Source of the DNA: a bacterium
GTDB taxonomy: Bacteria > UBA4055
Length of the DNA stretch: 24,008 nt
Direction: 5' to 3'
Assembly (NCBI GenBank): GCA_029559475.1
Contig: JAKQBN010000083.1
Coordinates: 1 to 24,008, forward strand
Below the pieces are notes generated by a model that was not told the DNA's origin, searched no databases, and worked only from the letters and a program-made list of their open reading frames with translations. Of this stretch, positions 1 through 6,960 are shown piece after piece. The translations under genes were made by a program, and so were the position numbers. The first letter of the stretch is position 1; the number at the start of each line of letters is the position of its first letter.

Positions 1-1758
1 AAGACGATGATCGCTTTCCAGATCGCATGGAAGCTGTTTTATGCCCGCTGGAATCTGAAAAGAGACGGCGAAAGAAGACCGAGGATCTTGTTTCTCGCGG
101 ACAGGAATATTCTGGCTAATCAGGCTTTTAACGCATTCAATTCATTCCCTGAAGATGCGCTTGTAAGGATCAGCCCCGGCGAGATAAGAAAAAGCGGTTC
201 GGTGCCAAAGAACGGCAGCTTGTTTTTTACGATATTCCAGACATTCATGTCAGGCGCGGATAATTTACCCAATTTCGGAGAATACCCGAAAGATTATTTC
301 GATATGGTCATAATTGACGAATGCCACAGGGGCGGAGCCAACGACGAAAGCAACTGGCGCGATATAATGGATCATTTCTCATCTGCGGTACAGCTCGGAC
401 TTACAGCCACTCCCAAGAGAAAAGAAAATTCAGACACATACAAATATTTCGGCGAGCCTTTATATGTCTATTCGCTCAAAGAGGGAATAAATGACGGATT
501 TCTGACTCCGTTCAAGGTGAGAAGGATACAGACCACGCTTGACGAATATTCATATACGCCAGATGATTACATCATTGAGGGCGAGGTTGAGGAAGGCAGA
601 ATTTACAAAGAGACTGATTTTAACAGGATAATCGAAATAAAAGAGCGCGAGGCTAAAAGGGTTGATATTCTTTTATCTGAGATAGATCAGAAAGAGAAAA
701 CGCTCGTATTCTGTGCGAATCAGGATCATGCTGCTGCGGTTAGGGATCTGATAAATCAGAAAAAGAAGAGTTCCGAGCCTAATTACTGCGTAAGAGTGAC
801 CGCGAATGACGGCAAGCTCGGAGACCAGTATCTTGAAGATTTCAAAGATAACGATAAAACGATACCGACAGTGCTGACGACATCTCAGAAGCTTTCGACA
901 GGCGTTGACGCGAGAAATGTCAGAAATATCGTTCTGTTCAGACCGGTGAACTCAATGATAGAATTCAAGCAGATAATAGGACGGGGCACAAGGCTCTTTG
1001 ACGGAAAAGAATACTTTACGATATACGACTTTGTAGGCGCGAGCCGGAATTTCTCAGATCCCGAATGGGATGGAGATCCGCTTGAGCCTGTGATAACTGA
1101 GGGCAGAGTCAGCGAACCCCCAAAAACACCACCCTACGGAAAAGACCCGGACGACGGAAAAGAAGAAAAAGTCAGGCTCAAGATCAGGCTCAGAGACGGC
1201 AAAGAGCGCGAAATTCAGCATACTGCCCAGACATCATTCTGGGATGCGGAAGGAAAGCCGATCACGGCTCAGCAGTTCCTTGAAAGATTTTTCGGAAAAC
1301 TGCCCGAGTTCTTTAAAGACGAGGCTGAGCTGAGGCGCATCTGGTCGGAGCCGAAAACAAGACAAGTGTTCTTAAAGCGGCTTGAAGGTACAGGCTACGG
1401 AATGGAACAGCTCAAAGAGCTTCAAAAACTGATAAATGCAGAGAACAGCGATCTTTTCGACGTACTCGAATACATATCATATTCGGTCAAGCCGATGTCA
1501 AGAGAAGAAAGAGTCGCAAAAGCGCAGCCGTTCATATTCGGCGGACTTGATAATAATCAGAAGGAATTCTTAGAATTCGTACTTTCAAAATACATCGAAA
1601 CAGGCATAGAAGAATTGTTTGAAGATAAAATCCCCGATCTTTTAAAGATTAAATACTTCGCGATCACCGATGCAACCGACCTTCTCGGCGGAGTTGACGG
1701 GATCAGAGGGACTTTTATCAAATTCCAGAAGTATTTATATTCAGCCACCGCGGATTAG
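1..1758 (+). CDS. hsdR: Type I restriction enzyme R subunit, C-terminal part (partial)
   Basis: The frame is open from the first base (Lys-Thr-Met-Ile...), so the window starts inside the gene. The leading Lys-Thr is probably the end of the Walker A motif GxGKT, and the first ATG at 7 is internal. In the 585 visible residues I see the superfamily 2 helicase motifs in order: DECH at about 106-109 (motif II), TATPKR at about 136-141 (motif III), and IIGRGTRL at about 325-333 (motif VI). A charged C-terminal region of the EcoEI-type R-subunit kind follows. The N-terminal nuclease domain lies outside the window. HsdR is the ATP-driven translocase and nuclease of type I restriction-modification; hsdM and hsdS would be expected upstream. 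The reading frame is intact to its TAG. No clear terminator follows it. Confidence 0.93.
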   Translation, partial: KTMIAFQIAWKLFYARWNLKRDGERRPRILFLADRNILANQAFNAFNSFPEDALVRISPGEIRKSGSVPKNGSLFFTIFQTFMSGADNLPNFGEYPKDYFDMVIIDECHRGGANDESNWRDIMDHFSSAVQLGLTATPKRKENSDTYKYFGEPLYVYSLKEGINDGFLTPFKVRRIQTTLDEYSYTPDDYIIEGEVEEGRIYKETDFNRIIEIKEREAKRVDILLSEIDQKEKTLVFCANQDHAAAVRDLINQKKKSSEPNYCVRVTANDGKLGDQYLEDFKDNDKTIPTVLTTSQKLSTGVDARNVRNIVLFRPVNSMIEFKQIIGRGTRLFDGKEYFTIYDFVGASRNFSDPEWDGDPLEPVITEGRVSEPPKTPPYGKDPDDGKEEKVRLKIRLRDGKEREIQHTAQTSFWDAEGKPITAQQFLERFFGKLPEFFKDEAELRRIWSEPKTRQVFLKRLEGTGYGMEQLKELQKLINAENSDLFDVLEYISYSVKPMSREERVAKAQPFIFGGLDNNQKEFLEFVLSKYIETGIEELFEDKIPDLLKIKYFAITDATDLLGGVDGIRGTFIKFQKYLYSATAD

Positions 1759-1837
1759 TACAGTGCCAGTTCAGAAAAGCTAAAGAGAAGATGGCTGAAG
1801 CTAAGCTATCGTATGATAATCGGATATAATCGTATCA

Positions 1838-1874
1838 AATTATCGGCAAAAAACTTGACAAATTGCCGTTAATT
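1838..1874. promoter_or_regulatory. Inverted-repeat operator over the AbiE-type promoter
   Basis: Arms aattatcggcaa (1838-1849) and ttgccgttaatt (1863-1874) are complementary at 11 of 12 positions, with a 13-bp spacer. The spacer contains the -35 box and the right arm lies between -35 and -10. AbiEi antitoxins are known to bind inverted repeats in their own promoter and repress it, so this is the likely autoregulatory site. That it binds this protein is inference. Confidence 0.6.
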
Positions 1875-1883
1875 TGGTATATT
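1855..1883 (+). promoter_or_regulatory. Sigma70-type promoter of the toxin-antitoxin operon
   Basis: TTGACA (1855-1860), a 17-bp spacer and TATATT (1878-1883). The expected transcription start, about 7 bp past the -10, falls on or next to the ATG at 1890, so the message would be leaderless. A perfect TATAAT also occurs at 1825-1830 but has no fitting -35; if used, it would put the inverted repeat into the 5' leader as a hairpin. Confidence 0.7.
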
Positions 1884-1889
1884 GGTTTT

Positions 1890-2624
1890 ATGAATAAAAG
1901 AATTGAAAAAGAAATAATAGTAACATTTTTAAAAAATCGTAAATCAGTCACAAACGGCGAAATATATAATTTATTTTCAAAAAAAGAGCCTGGTATTAAA
2001 AAATCCACAGTCAATTGGAGAATTCATTATCTTACTGACATGGGGTTGATATCGAGGATAGGCCGCGGTATTTATGGTCTTGGTTCAGAAAAAAAATTCA
2101 AACATGGCATTACGGCACATCAAAGAAGGGTTTCCAAAGAAGTTGCTAAACAGTTTCCGTTCATCAAATATTGCGTTTGGGATGTTTCTGTTCTTAAGGA
2201 ATTTGTTTTACATATCTTTAATATCAATTTTCTGATAATTGAAGCAGAAAGAGATGCATCATCATCTGTATTTCAATACATAAAAGATTCAAATAACAGT
2301 ACATTCCTTGATCCTGACGAAAGGGTTATGGAAGAGTATGTTCTGACGGCGAAAAGTCCGATAATAGTCAAACCGCTTATAAGCGAGGCACCAGTTAATG
2401 TACAGGGAGAGATCAAATTGCCGTCCCTTGAAAAAATTCTGGTAGATATAGTATCTGATAAAGATATGTTCTATTTTATTCAGGGCAGCGAGATTATCAA
2501 TATTTATAAGAGCGCTTCTGAAAAGTACACTATCAATTTCGACAGACTTTACAGGTATGCAAAAAGAAGAAACAGCTATGATGATATTAAAAGTATTTTT
2601 GATCAAATAAACGGCAATAAATAA
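1890..2624 (+). CDS. AbiEi-like antitoxin/transcriptional regulator of a type IV toxin-antitoxin pair
   Basis: 244 aa from the ATG at 1890; an in-frame TTG at 1863 is rejected because it would place the promoter inside the gene. The N-terminal 65 residues look like a winged helix-turn-helix: a helix (KRIEKEIIVTFL), 'VTNGEIYNLF', 'KKSTVNWRIHYLTDMGLI', then a short wing 'GRGIYGLG'. This is the usual opening of AbiEi-type antitoxins. The C-terminal domain has 'LPSLEKILVDIVSD', a stretch typical of these proteins. It is followed directly by an AbiEii-type nucleotidyltransferase, which supports the call. AbiEi proteins repress their operon and counter the toxin without binding it. No SD site precedes the ATG. 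The gene is visibly more AT-rich than hsdR, suggesting separate acquisition. Confidence 0.75.
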   Translation: MNKRIEKEIIVTFLKNRKSVTNGEIYNLFSKKEPGIKKSTVNWRIHYLTDMGLISRIGRGIYGLGSEKKFKHGITAHQRRVSKEVAKQFPFIKYCVWDVSVLKEFVLHIFNINFLIIEAERDASSSVFQYIKDSNNSTFLDPDERVMEEYVLTAKSPIIVKPLISEAPVNVQGEIKLPSLEKILVDIVSDKDMFYFIQGSEIINIYKSASEKYTINFDRLYRYAKRRNSYDDIKSIFDQINGNK

Positions 2625-2647
2625 TGAAAAGTGCCAATAATTAGATT

Positions 2648-3703
2648 ATGATTTCTAAAGACTCATTAAATATTGAATGGATAACTCATGTTTCTTCATC
2701 AAACAGGAACGCAGATAAAATTTTGGTTGAGAAAGTAATACGGGCATTATTTCTGCTCGAAGGACTGTCTGAATCAGGTATGTCATTTATCTTCAAAGGT
2801 GGCACTGCAGTAATGCTGCTTCAGGGTATCCCCAAAAGATTTTCGATAGATATTGATATTGTTGTTCCGAAAACAATTAACTTTGAAGTTTATTTTAATA
2901 AATTTGCGTCTCAAAAACACTTTACAAGGTATGAGCTTCAATACAGAACGGCTTCTTCTTCAATTGAAAAGCTTCATTACAAATTTTTTTATAAGCCTGT
3001 CAACCAGAGCAATCTTGACGAAGATAATATTCTTTTGGATATTCTGATAGAATCAAATAAATATGAAAAAATATTTCCGGTTGACATCAATTCTCCATTT
3101 GGAAAGCAGGATGGGTTATCTATACAAGTTAATATCCCCGGTGTTGAAGATATCTTAGGTGATAAACTTACGGCATTCGCTCCGAATACAACAGGAATTC
3201 CCTATGAGAAAAATTCAATAAAAATGGGTATGGAGATCATCAAACAGCTCTATGATATCGGAAACCTTTTTGAAACTGCAAAAGAAATTTCAACAGTTTC
3301 AAAGACTTTTAGAAAAATTGCCGAAACAGAAATGAAATACAGAAATATAAATGATAGCGTTGAAAATGTACTCAATGATATTGTCCAGACTGCGTTTTGT
3401 ATCTCGACAAGAGGTGTGTCAGGTAAAGGTAATTTTACTGATCTACAGAGCGGAATTTCAAAGCTAAAGGCATATATTTTTTCTGAACCTTACAGCATTG
3501 AAAAAGCTATAATTCATTCTTCCCGCGCCGCATATCTTGCTAAGCTGATCATGTTGAATAAAACCGAAATCATACGCTTTAATGACCCTATGCAGATAAA
3601 AGACTGGATTATTGATGATCCTGAAATGAATAAACTCAATAAACTGAAAAAGACCAATCCTGAAGCTTTTTTCTACTGGTATCAGGTGTATGATTGGAAT
3701 TAG
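2648..3703 (+). CDS. AbiEii/AbiGii-family nucleotidyltransferase toxin
   Basis: 351 aa. The nucleotidyltransferase core is clear: 'FIFKGGTAVMLL' (the GG-T/S motif) followed by 'KRFSIDIDIVV', giving the R.S.DID metal-binding aspartates, and later 'LDILIES' with a third acidic residue. A 'GDKLTAFAPNTTG' motif matches the 'DKL.A' segment of this family. AbiEii toxins transfer nucleotides onto cellular targets and cause growth arrest, giving abortive infection against phage. It begins 23 bp after the antitoxin stop with no SD site. An in-frame mini-ORF of six codons (2624-2644, ATG overlapping the antitoxin TAA, ending in TAG) lies just before it and could deliver ribosomes by coupling. AT-rich like its partner. 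The ATG at 2648 gives the usual N-terminal length. Confidence 0.85.
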   Translation: MISKDSLNIEWITHVSSSNRNADKILVEKVIRALFLLEGLSESGMSFIFKGGTAVMLLQGIPKRFSIDIDIVVPKTINFEVYFNKFASQKHFTRYELQYRTASSSIEKLHYKFFYKPVNQSNLDEDNILLDILIESNKYEKIFPVDINSPFGKQDGLSIQVNIPGVEDILGDKLTAFAPNTTGIPYEKNSIKMGMEIIKQLYDIGNLFETAKEISTVSKTFRKIAETEMKYRNINDSVENVLNDIVQTAFCISTRGVSGKGNFTDLQSGISKLKAYIFSEPYSIEKAIIHSSRAAYLAKLIMLNKTEIIRFNDPMQIKDWIIDDPEMNKLNKLKKTNPEAFFYWYQVYDWN

Positions 3704-3754
3704 TTCTTGATTTATACCACACTAAGAAGCAATCCAGGAAGCAAAACCAGCAAT

Positions 3755-3780
3755 AAAAAAGCCCCGATTTTTCGGGGCTT
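3755..3780 (-). terminator. Intrinsic terminator of the asnS operon, possibly bidirectional
   Basis: Stem aagccccga (3759-3767) / tcggggctt (3772-3780) with a TTTT loop. Read on the minus strand it is followed by six T (3755-3760), so it ends the minus-strand operon. On the plus strand the T tract is poor but it may still stop transcription from the toxin-antitoxin operon. Confidence 0.85.
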
Positions 3781-3786
3781 CTAATA

Positions 3787-4248
3787 TTATATCAGCAGAT
3801 TTCGGAGCATGAAATTAGAGTTCTGGATCCTGTCGTAGAGCGTTTCATACAGATTTCTGAGTATCAGGAATCCGGCTTTGTGGTCGTTCTCCAAAAGCTG
3901 AATGAATTTTTTCCCGTTTATCCTTACTAATTCGCAGTCGGTCATAGTTACGGCTGATGCGCTTCTGCGTTTATTTACTATGCTGGACATTTCGCCGAAG
4001 AAATCGCCCGGATTTACCGTGTAAATAGACTTGGAGTCATCGTTCTCTTTTGAGAAATAGCGCGATGAGACGAAGATCTTAACTCTTCCTGCTACAACGA
4101 TGAACAGGTCGCAGTTGTCGGAGCTGTCCTCTTCCAGGACCGTTTCATTGGCTTTTATTTTTTCGAGCTTGGAGAATACGCTGATCTTCTTTAAGATGCT
4201 CTCGTCGATCCCTTCGAACATTTTTGAATTTTTTAAAGTCTCAAGCAT
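3787..4248 (-). CDS. Stand-alone cyclic nucleotide-binding domain protein
   Basis: 153 aa, essentially one cNMP-binding domain. The phosphate-binding cassette is visible: GDFFGEMSS at 81-89 with the key Glu86, then RRSASA at 94-99 with Arg95 in the position that contacts the cyclic phosphate. This predicts real cAMP or cGMP binding. There is no helix-turn-helix, kinase or membrane domain; the C-terminal 30 residues are helical. The SD site cggagg lies 7 bp before the ATG. It is last in the asnS operon, 18 bp after the epimerase gene, and is followed by the terminator. Such single-domain proteins are often regulatory subunits that act on partners encoded elsewhere; the partner is unknown. Confidence 0.85.
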   Translation of the reverse strand: MLETLKNSKMFEGIDESILKKISVFSKLEKIKANETVLEEDSSDNCDLFIVVAGRVKIFVSSRYFSKENDDSKSIYTVNPGDFFGEMSSIVNKRRSASAVTMTDCELVRINGKKFIQLLENDHKAGFLILRNLYETLYDRIQNSNFMLRNLLI

Positions 4249-4266
4249 ACCGGGCCTCCGTAAGAT

Positions 4267-4668
4267 TTATTTTATCTGAGATAATTCCGTGAGTACTCCG
4301 TTCGTGGATTTGGGATGGATGAACGCTATCTTCATTCCGCCCGCGCCTATTCTTGCCTTTTCGTCGATCAGAGCGAATCCCTGAGCTTTGAGTTCTTCGA
4401 GCGCTTTGTCTATATCCTCGACTTCATAAGCTACATGGTGAAGCCCTTCCCTGTTCTTTTCCAAGAATTTCGATATAGGGGAATTTTCAGATTTTCCCTG
4501 CAGAAGCTCAATTCTGCTTTCGCCGACTTCGAACATGGCTACTTCGACATCCTGCTCGGGAACATATTCTGTCTCATAATGTTTTATGCCTGTGATGGCT
4601 ACGTATTTTTCTGCGGCTGCCTTAAGGTCTTTTACCGCTATTCCTATATGGTGTACTTTTTTCAGCAT
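4267..4668 (-). CDS. mce: Methylmalonyl-CoA epimerase
   Basis: 133 aa, the normal length for this VOC-fold enzyme. It interconverts (R)- and (S)-methylmalonyl-CoA in propionate formation or breakdown. Visible family motifs: HHIGIAVKDL at 6-15 (metal His7), SRIELLQ at 51-57, GLHHVAYEV at 75-83 (second His), and 'IGAGGMKIAFIHPKSTNGVL' leading to a C-terminal Glu128 metal ligand. SD ggag lies 8 bp before the ATG. It sits 18 bp after asnS in the same operon. The mutase and decarboxylase partners are not in the window, so the pathway direction cannot be read here. Confidence 0.93.
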   Translation of the reverse strand: MLKKVHHIGIAVKDLKAAAEKYVAITGIKHYETEYVPEQDVEVAMFEVGESRIELLQGKSENSPISKFLEKNREGLHHVAYEVEDIDKALEELKAQGFALIDEKARIGAGGMKIAFIHPKSTNGVLTELSQIK

Positions 4669-4686
4669 TATTATCTCCGTAATTGA

Positions 4687-6075
4687 TTAAAATTCAGCGT
4701 TCTTGGGCGTTCTCGGGAAAGGTATCACGTCCCTGATGTTCTCCACGCCGGTCATATACATTACCATTCTTTCAAAGCCGAGTCCGAACCCGCAGTGTTT
4801 GTTGGTTCCGAATCTTCTCAGGTCTAAGTACCACCAGTAGTCTTCTTTTCTCAGGCCCATTTCAGATATCCTTTTTTCGAGCATGTCGAGCCTTTCCTCT
4901 CTCTGGCTTCCGCCGATTATCTCGCCTACTCCGGGTACAAGAAGGTCCATCGCAGCGACTGTTTTTCCGTCATCGTTCATACGCATATAGAAGGCTTTTA
5001 TATCCTTAGGATAGTTCGTGAGGAATACCGGTCTTTTGTAAACTTCCTCTGTCAGATATCTTTCGTGCTCGGTCTGAAGGTCAATTCCCCATTCCGGCTT
5101 ATAATCGAACTGCTTTCCTGATTTTATCAGCGCTTCCATAGCTTCGGTATAGGTAACTCTGCCGAAATCTGAATTTAATAAGAAGTTCAGCCTTTCGAGA
5201 AGCCCTTTATCCACCCACTGGTTGAAAAATTCCATCTCCTCGGGAGCGTTCTCGAGAACATATCTGATGAGATATTTTACCATCTCTTCGGCCACGTCCA
5301 TGTTGTCGTTCAGATCCGAGAAAGCCATTTCGGGCTCTATCATCCAAAACTCGGAAGCATGCCTCTGAGTGTTCGATCTTTCCGCCCTGAAAGTCGGCCC
5401 GAAAGTATAAACGTTCCTGAATGCCATGCAGAAGTTCTCGACAGCCAACTGTCCGCTTACTGTCAGGTTGGTCTGTTTACCGAAGAAATCCTTCGAATAG
5501 TCGATCTTACCGTCTTCCGTTCTCGGCAGTTTGTCGAGGTCGAGAGTGGTCACCTGGAACATCTCGCCCGCTCCCTCGCAGTCGCTCCCCGTGATTATCG
5601 GGGTATGGACATACACGAAGTTCTTTTCCGTAAAGAATTTATGGATCGCGAAGGCAACGAGGCTCCTTACCTTAAATACAGCTCTGAAAAGGTTAGTTCT
5701 CGGCCTTAAATAAGCGATAGTCCTAAGATATTCGTTGTTATGCCTTTTTTTCTGAAGAGGGAAATCAGGTTCGCAGATACCGGTTATCTCTATCGATGAC
5801 GCGGAGATCTCGAACGGCTGCTTTTCGCCCGGCGATTTTATCAGCTTACCGTTGACATTAATGGATGATCCGAGGGATATTTTAGTCAGCTCATCGAAAT
5901 TATTCAGATTTTCTTCGAATACCACCTGAATATTTTTGAAATGAGTTCCGTCGTTCAGTTCTATGAATCCGAACGACTTGGATGTTCTCGAAGTCCTCAC
6001 CCAGCCGGACAAGGTCACTTCGGTATCGAGCTTTTCCTGATAGCTCTTCCACAGATCATACACCGTCAGCGCCAT
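4687..6075 (-). CDS. asnS: Asparaginyl-tRNA synthetase
   Basis: 462 aa class II synthetase that charges tRNA-Asn. It starts with an OB-fold anticodon-binding domain ('[24 protein letters not shown]'-like opening, residues about 18-40), then the catalytic domain with the AsnRS-type segment '[16 protein letters not shown]', motif 2 ([15 protein letters not shown]) and motif 3 ([15 protein letters not shown]) near the C-terminus. Length and motifs are full and undamaged. The SD site ggag sits 6 bp before the ATG. A UUCG hairpin with a T tract ends only about 28 bp upstream, with no room for a promoter between, so expression probably depends on readthrough from the upstream genes. Confidence 0.97.
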   Translation of the reverse strand: MALTVYDLWKSYQEKLDTEVTLSGWVRTSRTSKSFGFIELNDGTHFKNIQVVFEENLNNFDELTKISLGSSINVNGKLIKSPGEKQPFEISASSIEITGICEPDFPLQKKRHNNEYLRTIAYLRPRTNLFRAVFKVRSLVAFAIHKFFTEKNFVYVHTPIITGSDCEGAGEMFQVTTLDLDKLPRTEDGKIDYSKDFFGKQTNLTVSGQLAVENFCMAFRNVYTFGPTFRAERSNTQRHASEFWMIEPEMAFSDLNDNMDVAEEMVKYLIRYVLENAPEEMEFFNQWVDKGLLERLNFLLNSDFGRVTYTEAMEALIKSGKQFDYKPEWGIDLQTEHERYLTEEVYKRPVFLTNYPKDIKAFYMRMNDDGKTVAAMDLLVPGVGEIIGGSQREERLDMLEKRISEMGLRKEDYWWYLDLRRFGTNKHCGFGLGFERMVMYMTGVENIRDVIPFPRTPKNAEF

Positions 6076-6103
6076 TTTTTACTCCGTCAGTAAAGTTAGA
6101 TGT

Positions 6104-6129
6104 AAAAAAAGTGTCCGAAGACACTTTTT
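6104..6129 (-). terminator. UUCG terminator or attenuator just upstream of asnS
   Basis: On the minus strand: arm aaaaagtgtc, loop TTCG, arm gacacttttt, continuing into a 7-T tract (6104-6110). The left arm overlaps the stop codon of the 61-aa gene (6128-6130). By form it is an intrinsic terminator with a stable C(UUCG)G loop, but asnS begins 28 bp later on the same strand, so it may set the ratio between upstream genes and asnS. Confidence 0.75.
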
Positions 6130-6313
6130 ATTTAAGATACGAATCCAATGTCTTGTTCGGGCATTTGCACGCTTTCACCACATTCTCGGTGAATTTGTGG
6201 GTTTTGCCTTCAACGTTTATTGGCGTAACGATCTTTAATATCTGGATCTGCTCTCCGCATACCGGACAGAGACCTCTTGATGCTTTTAGACCGTAAACCT
6301 GTTTTTTTGCCAT
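6128..6313 (-). CDS. 61-aa zinc-ribbon-like protein of unknown function
   Basis: Small basic protein with two Cys pairs: 'CPVC' at 16-19 and 'CKC' at 49-51, the arrangement of a zinc ribbon with one non-standard knuckle. A short 'Met-Ala-Lys-Lys' start and many Lys suggest nucleic acid or ribosome contact, but this is inference. The SD site ggag lies 7 bp before the ATG. It follows the lipoprotein gene by 19 bp and precedes asnS. I do not recognise a named family; it is not L31, L32 or L33 by pattern. Confidence 0.75.
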   Translation of the reverse strand: MAKKQVYGLKASRGLCPVCGEQIQILKIVTPINVEGKTHKFTENVVKACKCPNKTLDSYLK

Positions 6314-6332
6314 TTGTTACTCCGTTAATATT

Positions 6333-6794
6333 TTAATCAGTTATTTTAAATTCCCTGTTCGCCACTTCCATGCTGTCCTGAAAGAGCTTTAGAACATAAT
6401 ACCCTTTCACCCAGTCGGTTTTTATCCCGGCAGTATATTCGAGATACTTTTCCGGTCTGACCGTCATCTGCTTTATAACAGATGAAATTATCCTGTTCTC
6501 GCCGTCGTACCAGACTTCTCTGTATGAAGTGCGGCTCTCTTTATCCGTCATAGGCGAAACGATGAGCTCATACCAGATCCGGTCGACACCGCCTATCCTG
6601 AATGAAGTGTTGTACACCCGCAATTCCTTTTCAGCTCCTTTTTCGCCCGCCGTAAAAAACCTTAATGATTCAAGTTTGAACTTGGGCTGATAAGCGTCAG
6701 GAACGGTTTTCTGTTCGGTGTTCGTCGTGTACTTATTGCATCCCGAAAGAACTATTATAATGAGCGCGGTTATCACAGCCAATGCCTTATTCAT
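6333..6794 (-). CDS. Predicted lipoprotein of unknown function
   Basis: 153 aa from the ATG at 6794 (a TTG one codon earlier is in frame but less likely; aggat lies 9 bp before the ATG). The N-terminus has a Lys, a hydrophobic stretch and the lipobox LSGC, so signal peptidase II processing is predicted. The mature part is beta-rich with no motif I recognise ('VDRIWYELIVSP', 'YREVWYDGENRI'). It heads the minus-strand operon that includes asnS. A possible envelope role is all that can be said. Confidence 0.8.
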   Translation of the reverse strand: MNKALAVITALIIIVLSGCNKYTTNTEQKTVPDAYQPKFKLESLRFFTAGEKGAEKELRVYNTSFRIGGVDRIWYELIVSPMTDKESRTSYREVWYDGENRIISSVIKQMTVRPEKYLEYTAGIKTDWVKGYYVLKLFQDSMEVANREFKITD

Positions 6795-6824
6795 CAATAC
6801 ACATCCTGATTAAATAAGGTCTCA

Positions 6825-6853
6825 AATATAAAACAGACAGATGTCAAAAACAA
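6825..6853 (-). promoter_or_regulatory. Possible promoter of the lipoprotein-asnS operon
   Basis: On the minus strand TTGTTT (6848-6853), 17-bp spacer, TATATT (6825-6830). The -10 is good and the -35 weak. A transcription start near 6818 would leave a leader of about 24 nt containing the SD site. Confidence 0.4.
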
Positions 6854-6885
6854 GAAAAATTTGTACTATTTTAACATTTTATCTC

Positions 6886-6914
6886 TTGAAATAGGCGGGT
6901 TATTTTTTTATCTT
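6886..6914 (+). promoter_or_regulatory. Probable promoter of the AOR operon
   Basis: TTGAAA (6886-6891), 17-bp spacer, TATCTT (6909-6914). The same -10 spelling is used by the outer-membrane protein promoter at 14986. The leader would be about 40 nt and contains the aggatg SD site before the ATG at 6961. Confidence 0.5.
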
Positions 6915-6960
6915 TAACATTCTGCGAGTAATTATAAAAAAATTAAAATAGGATGCGGAT

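Noticed and set aside
1863-1889. TTG start extending the antitoxin by nine residues
   Set aside because: It would place the -10 box and half of the operator inside the coding sequence and adds a non-family hydrophobic segment.
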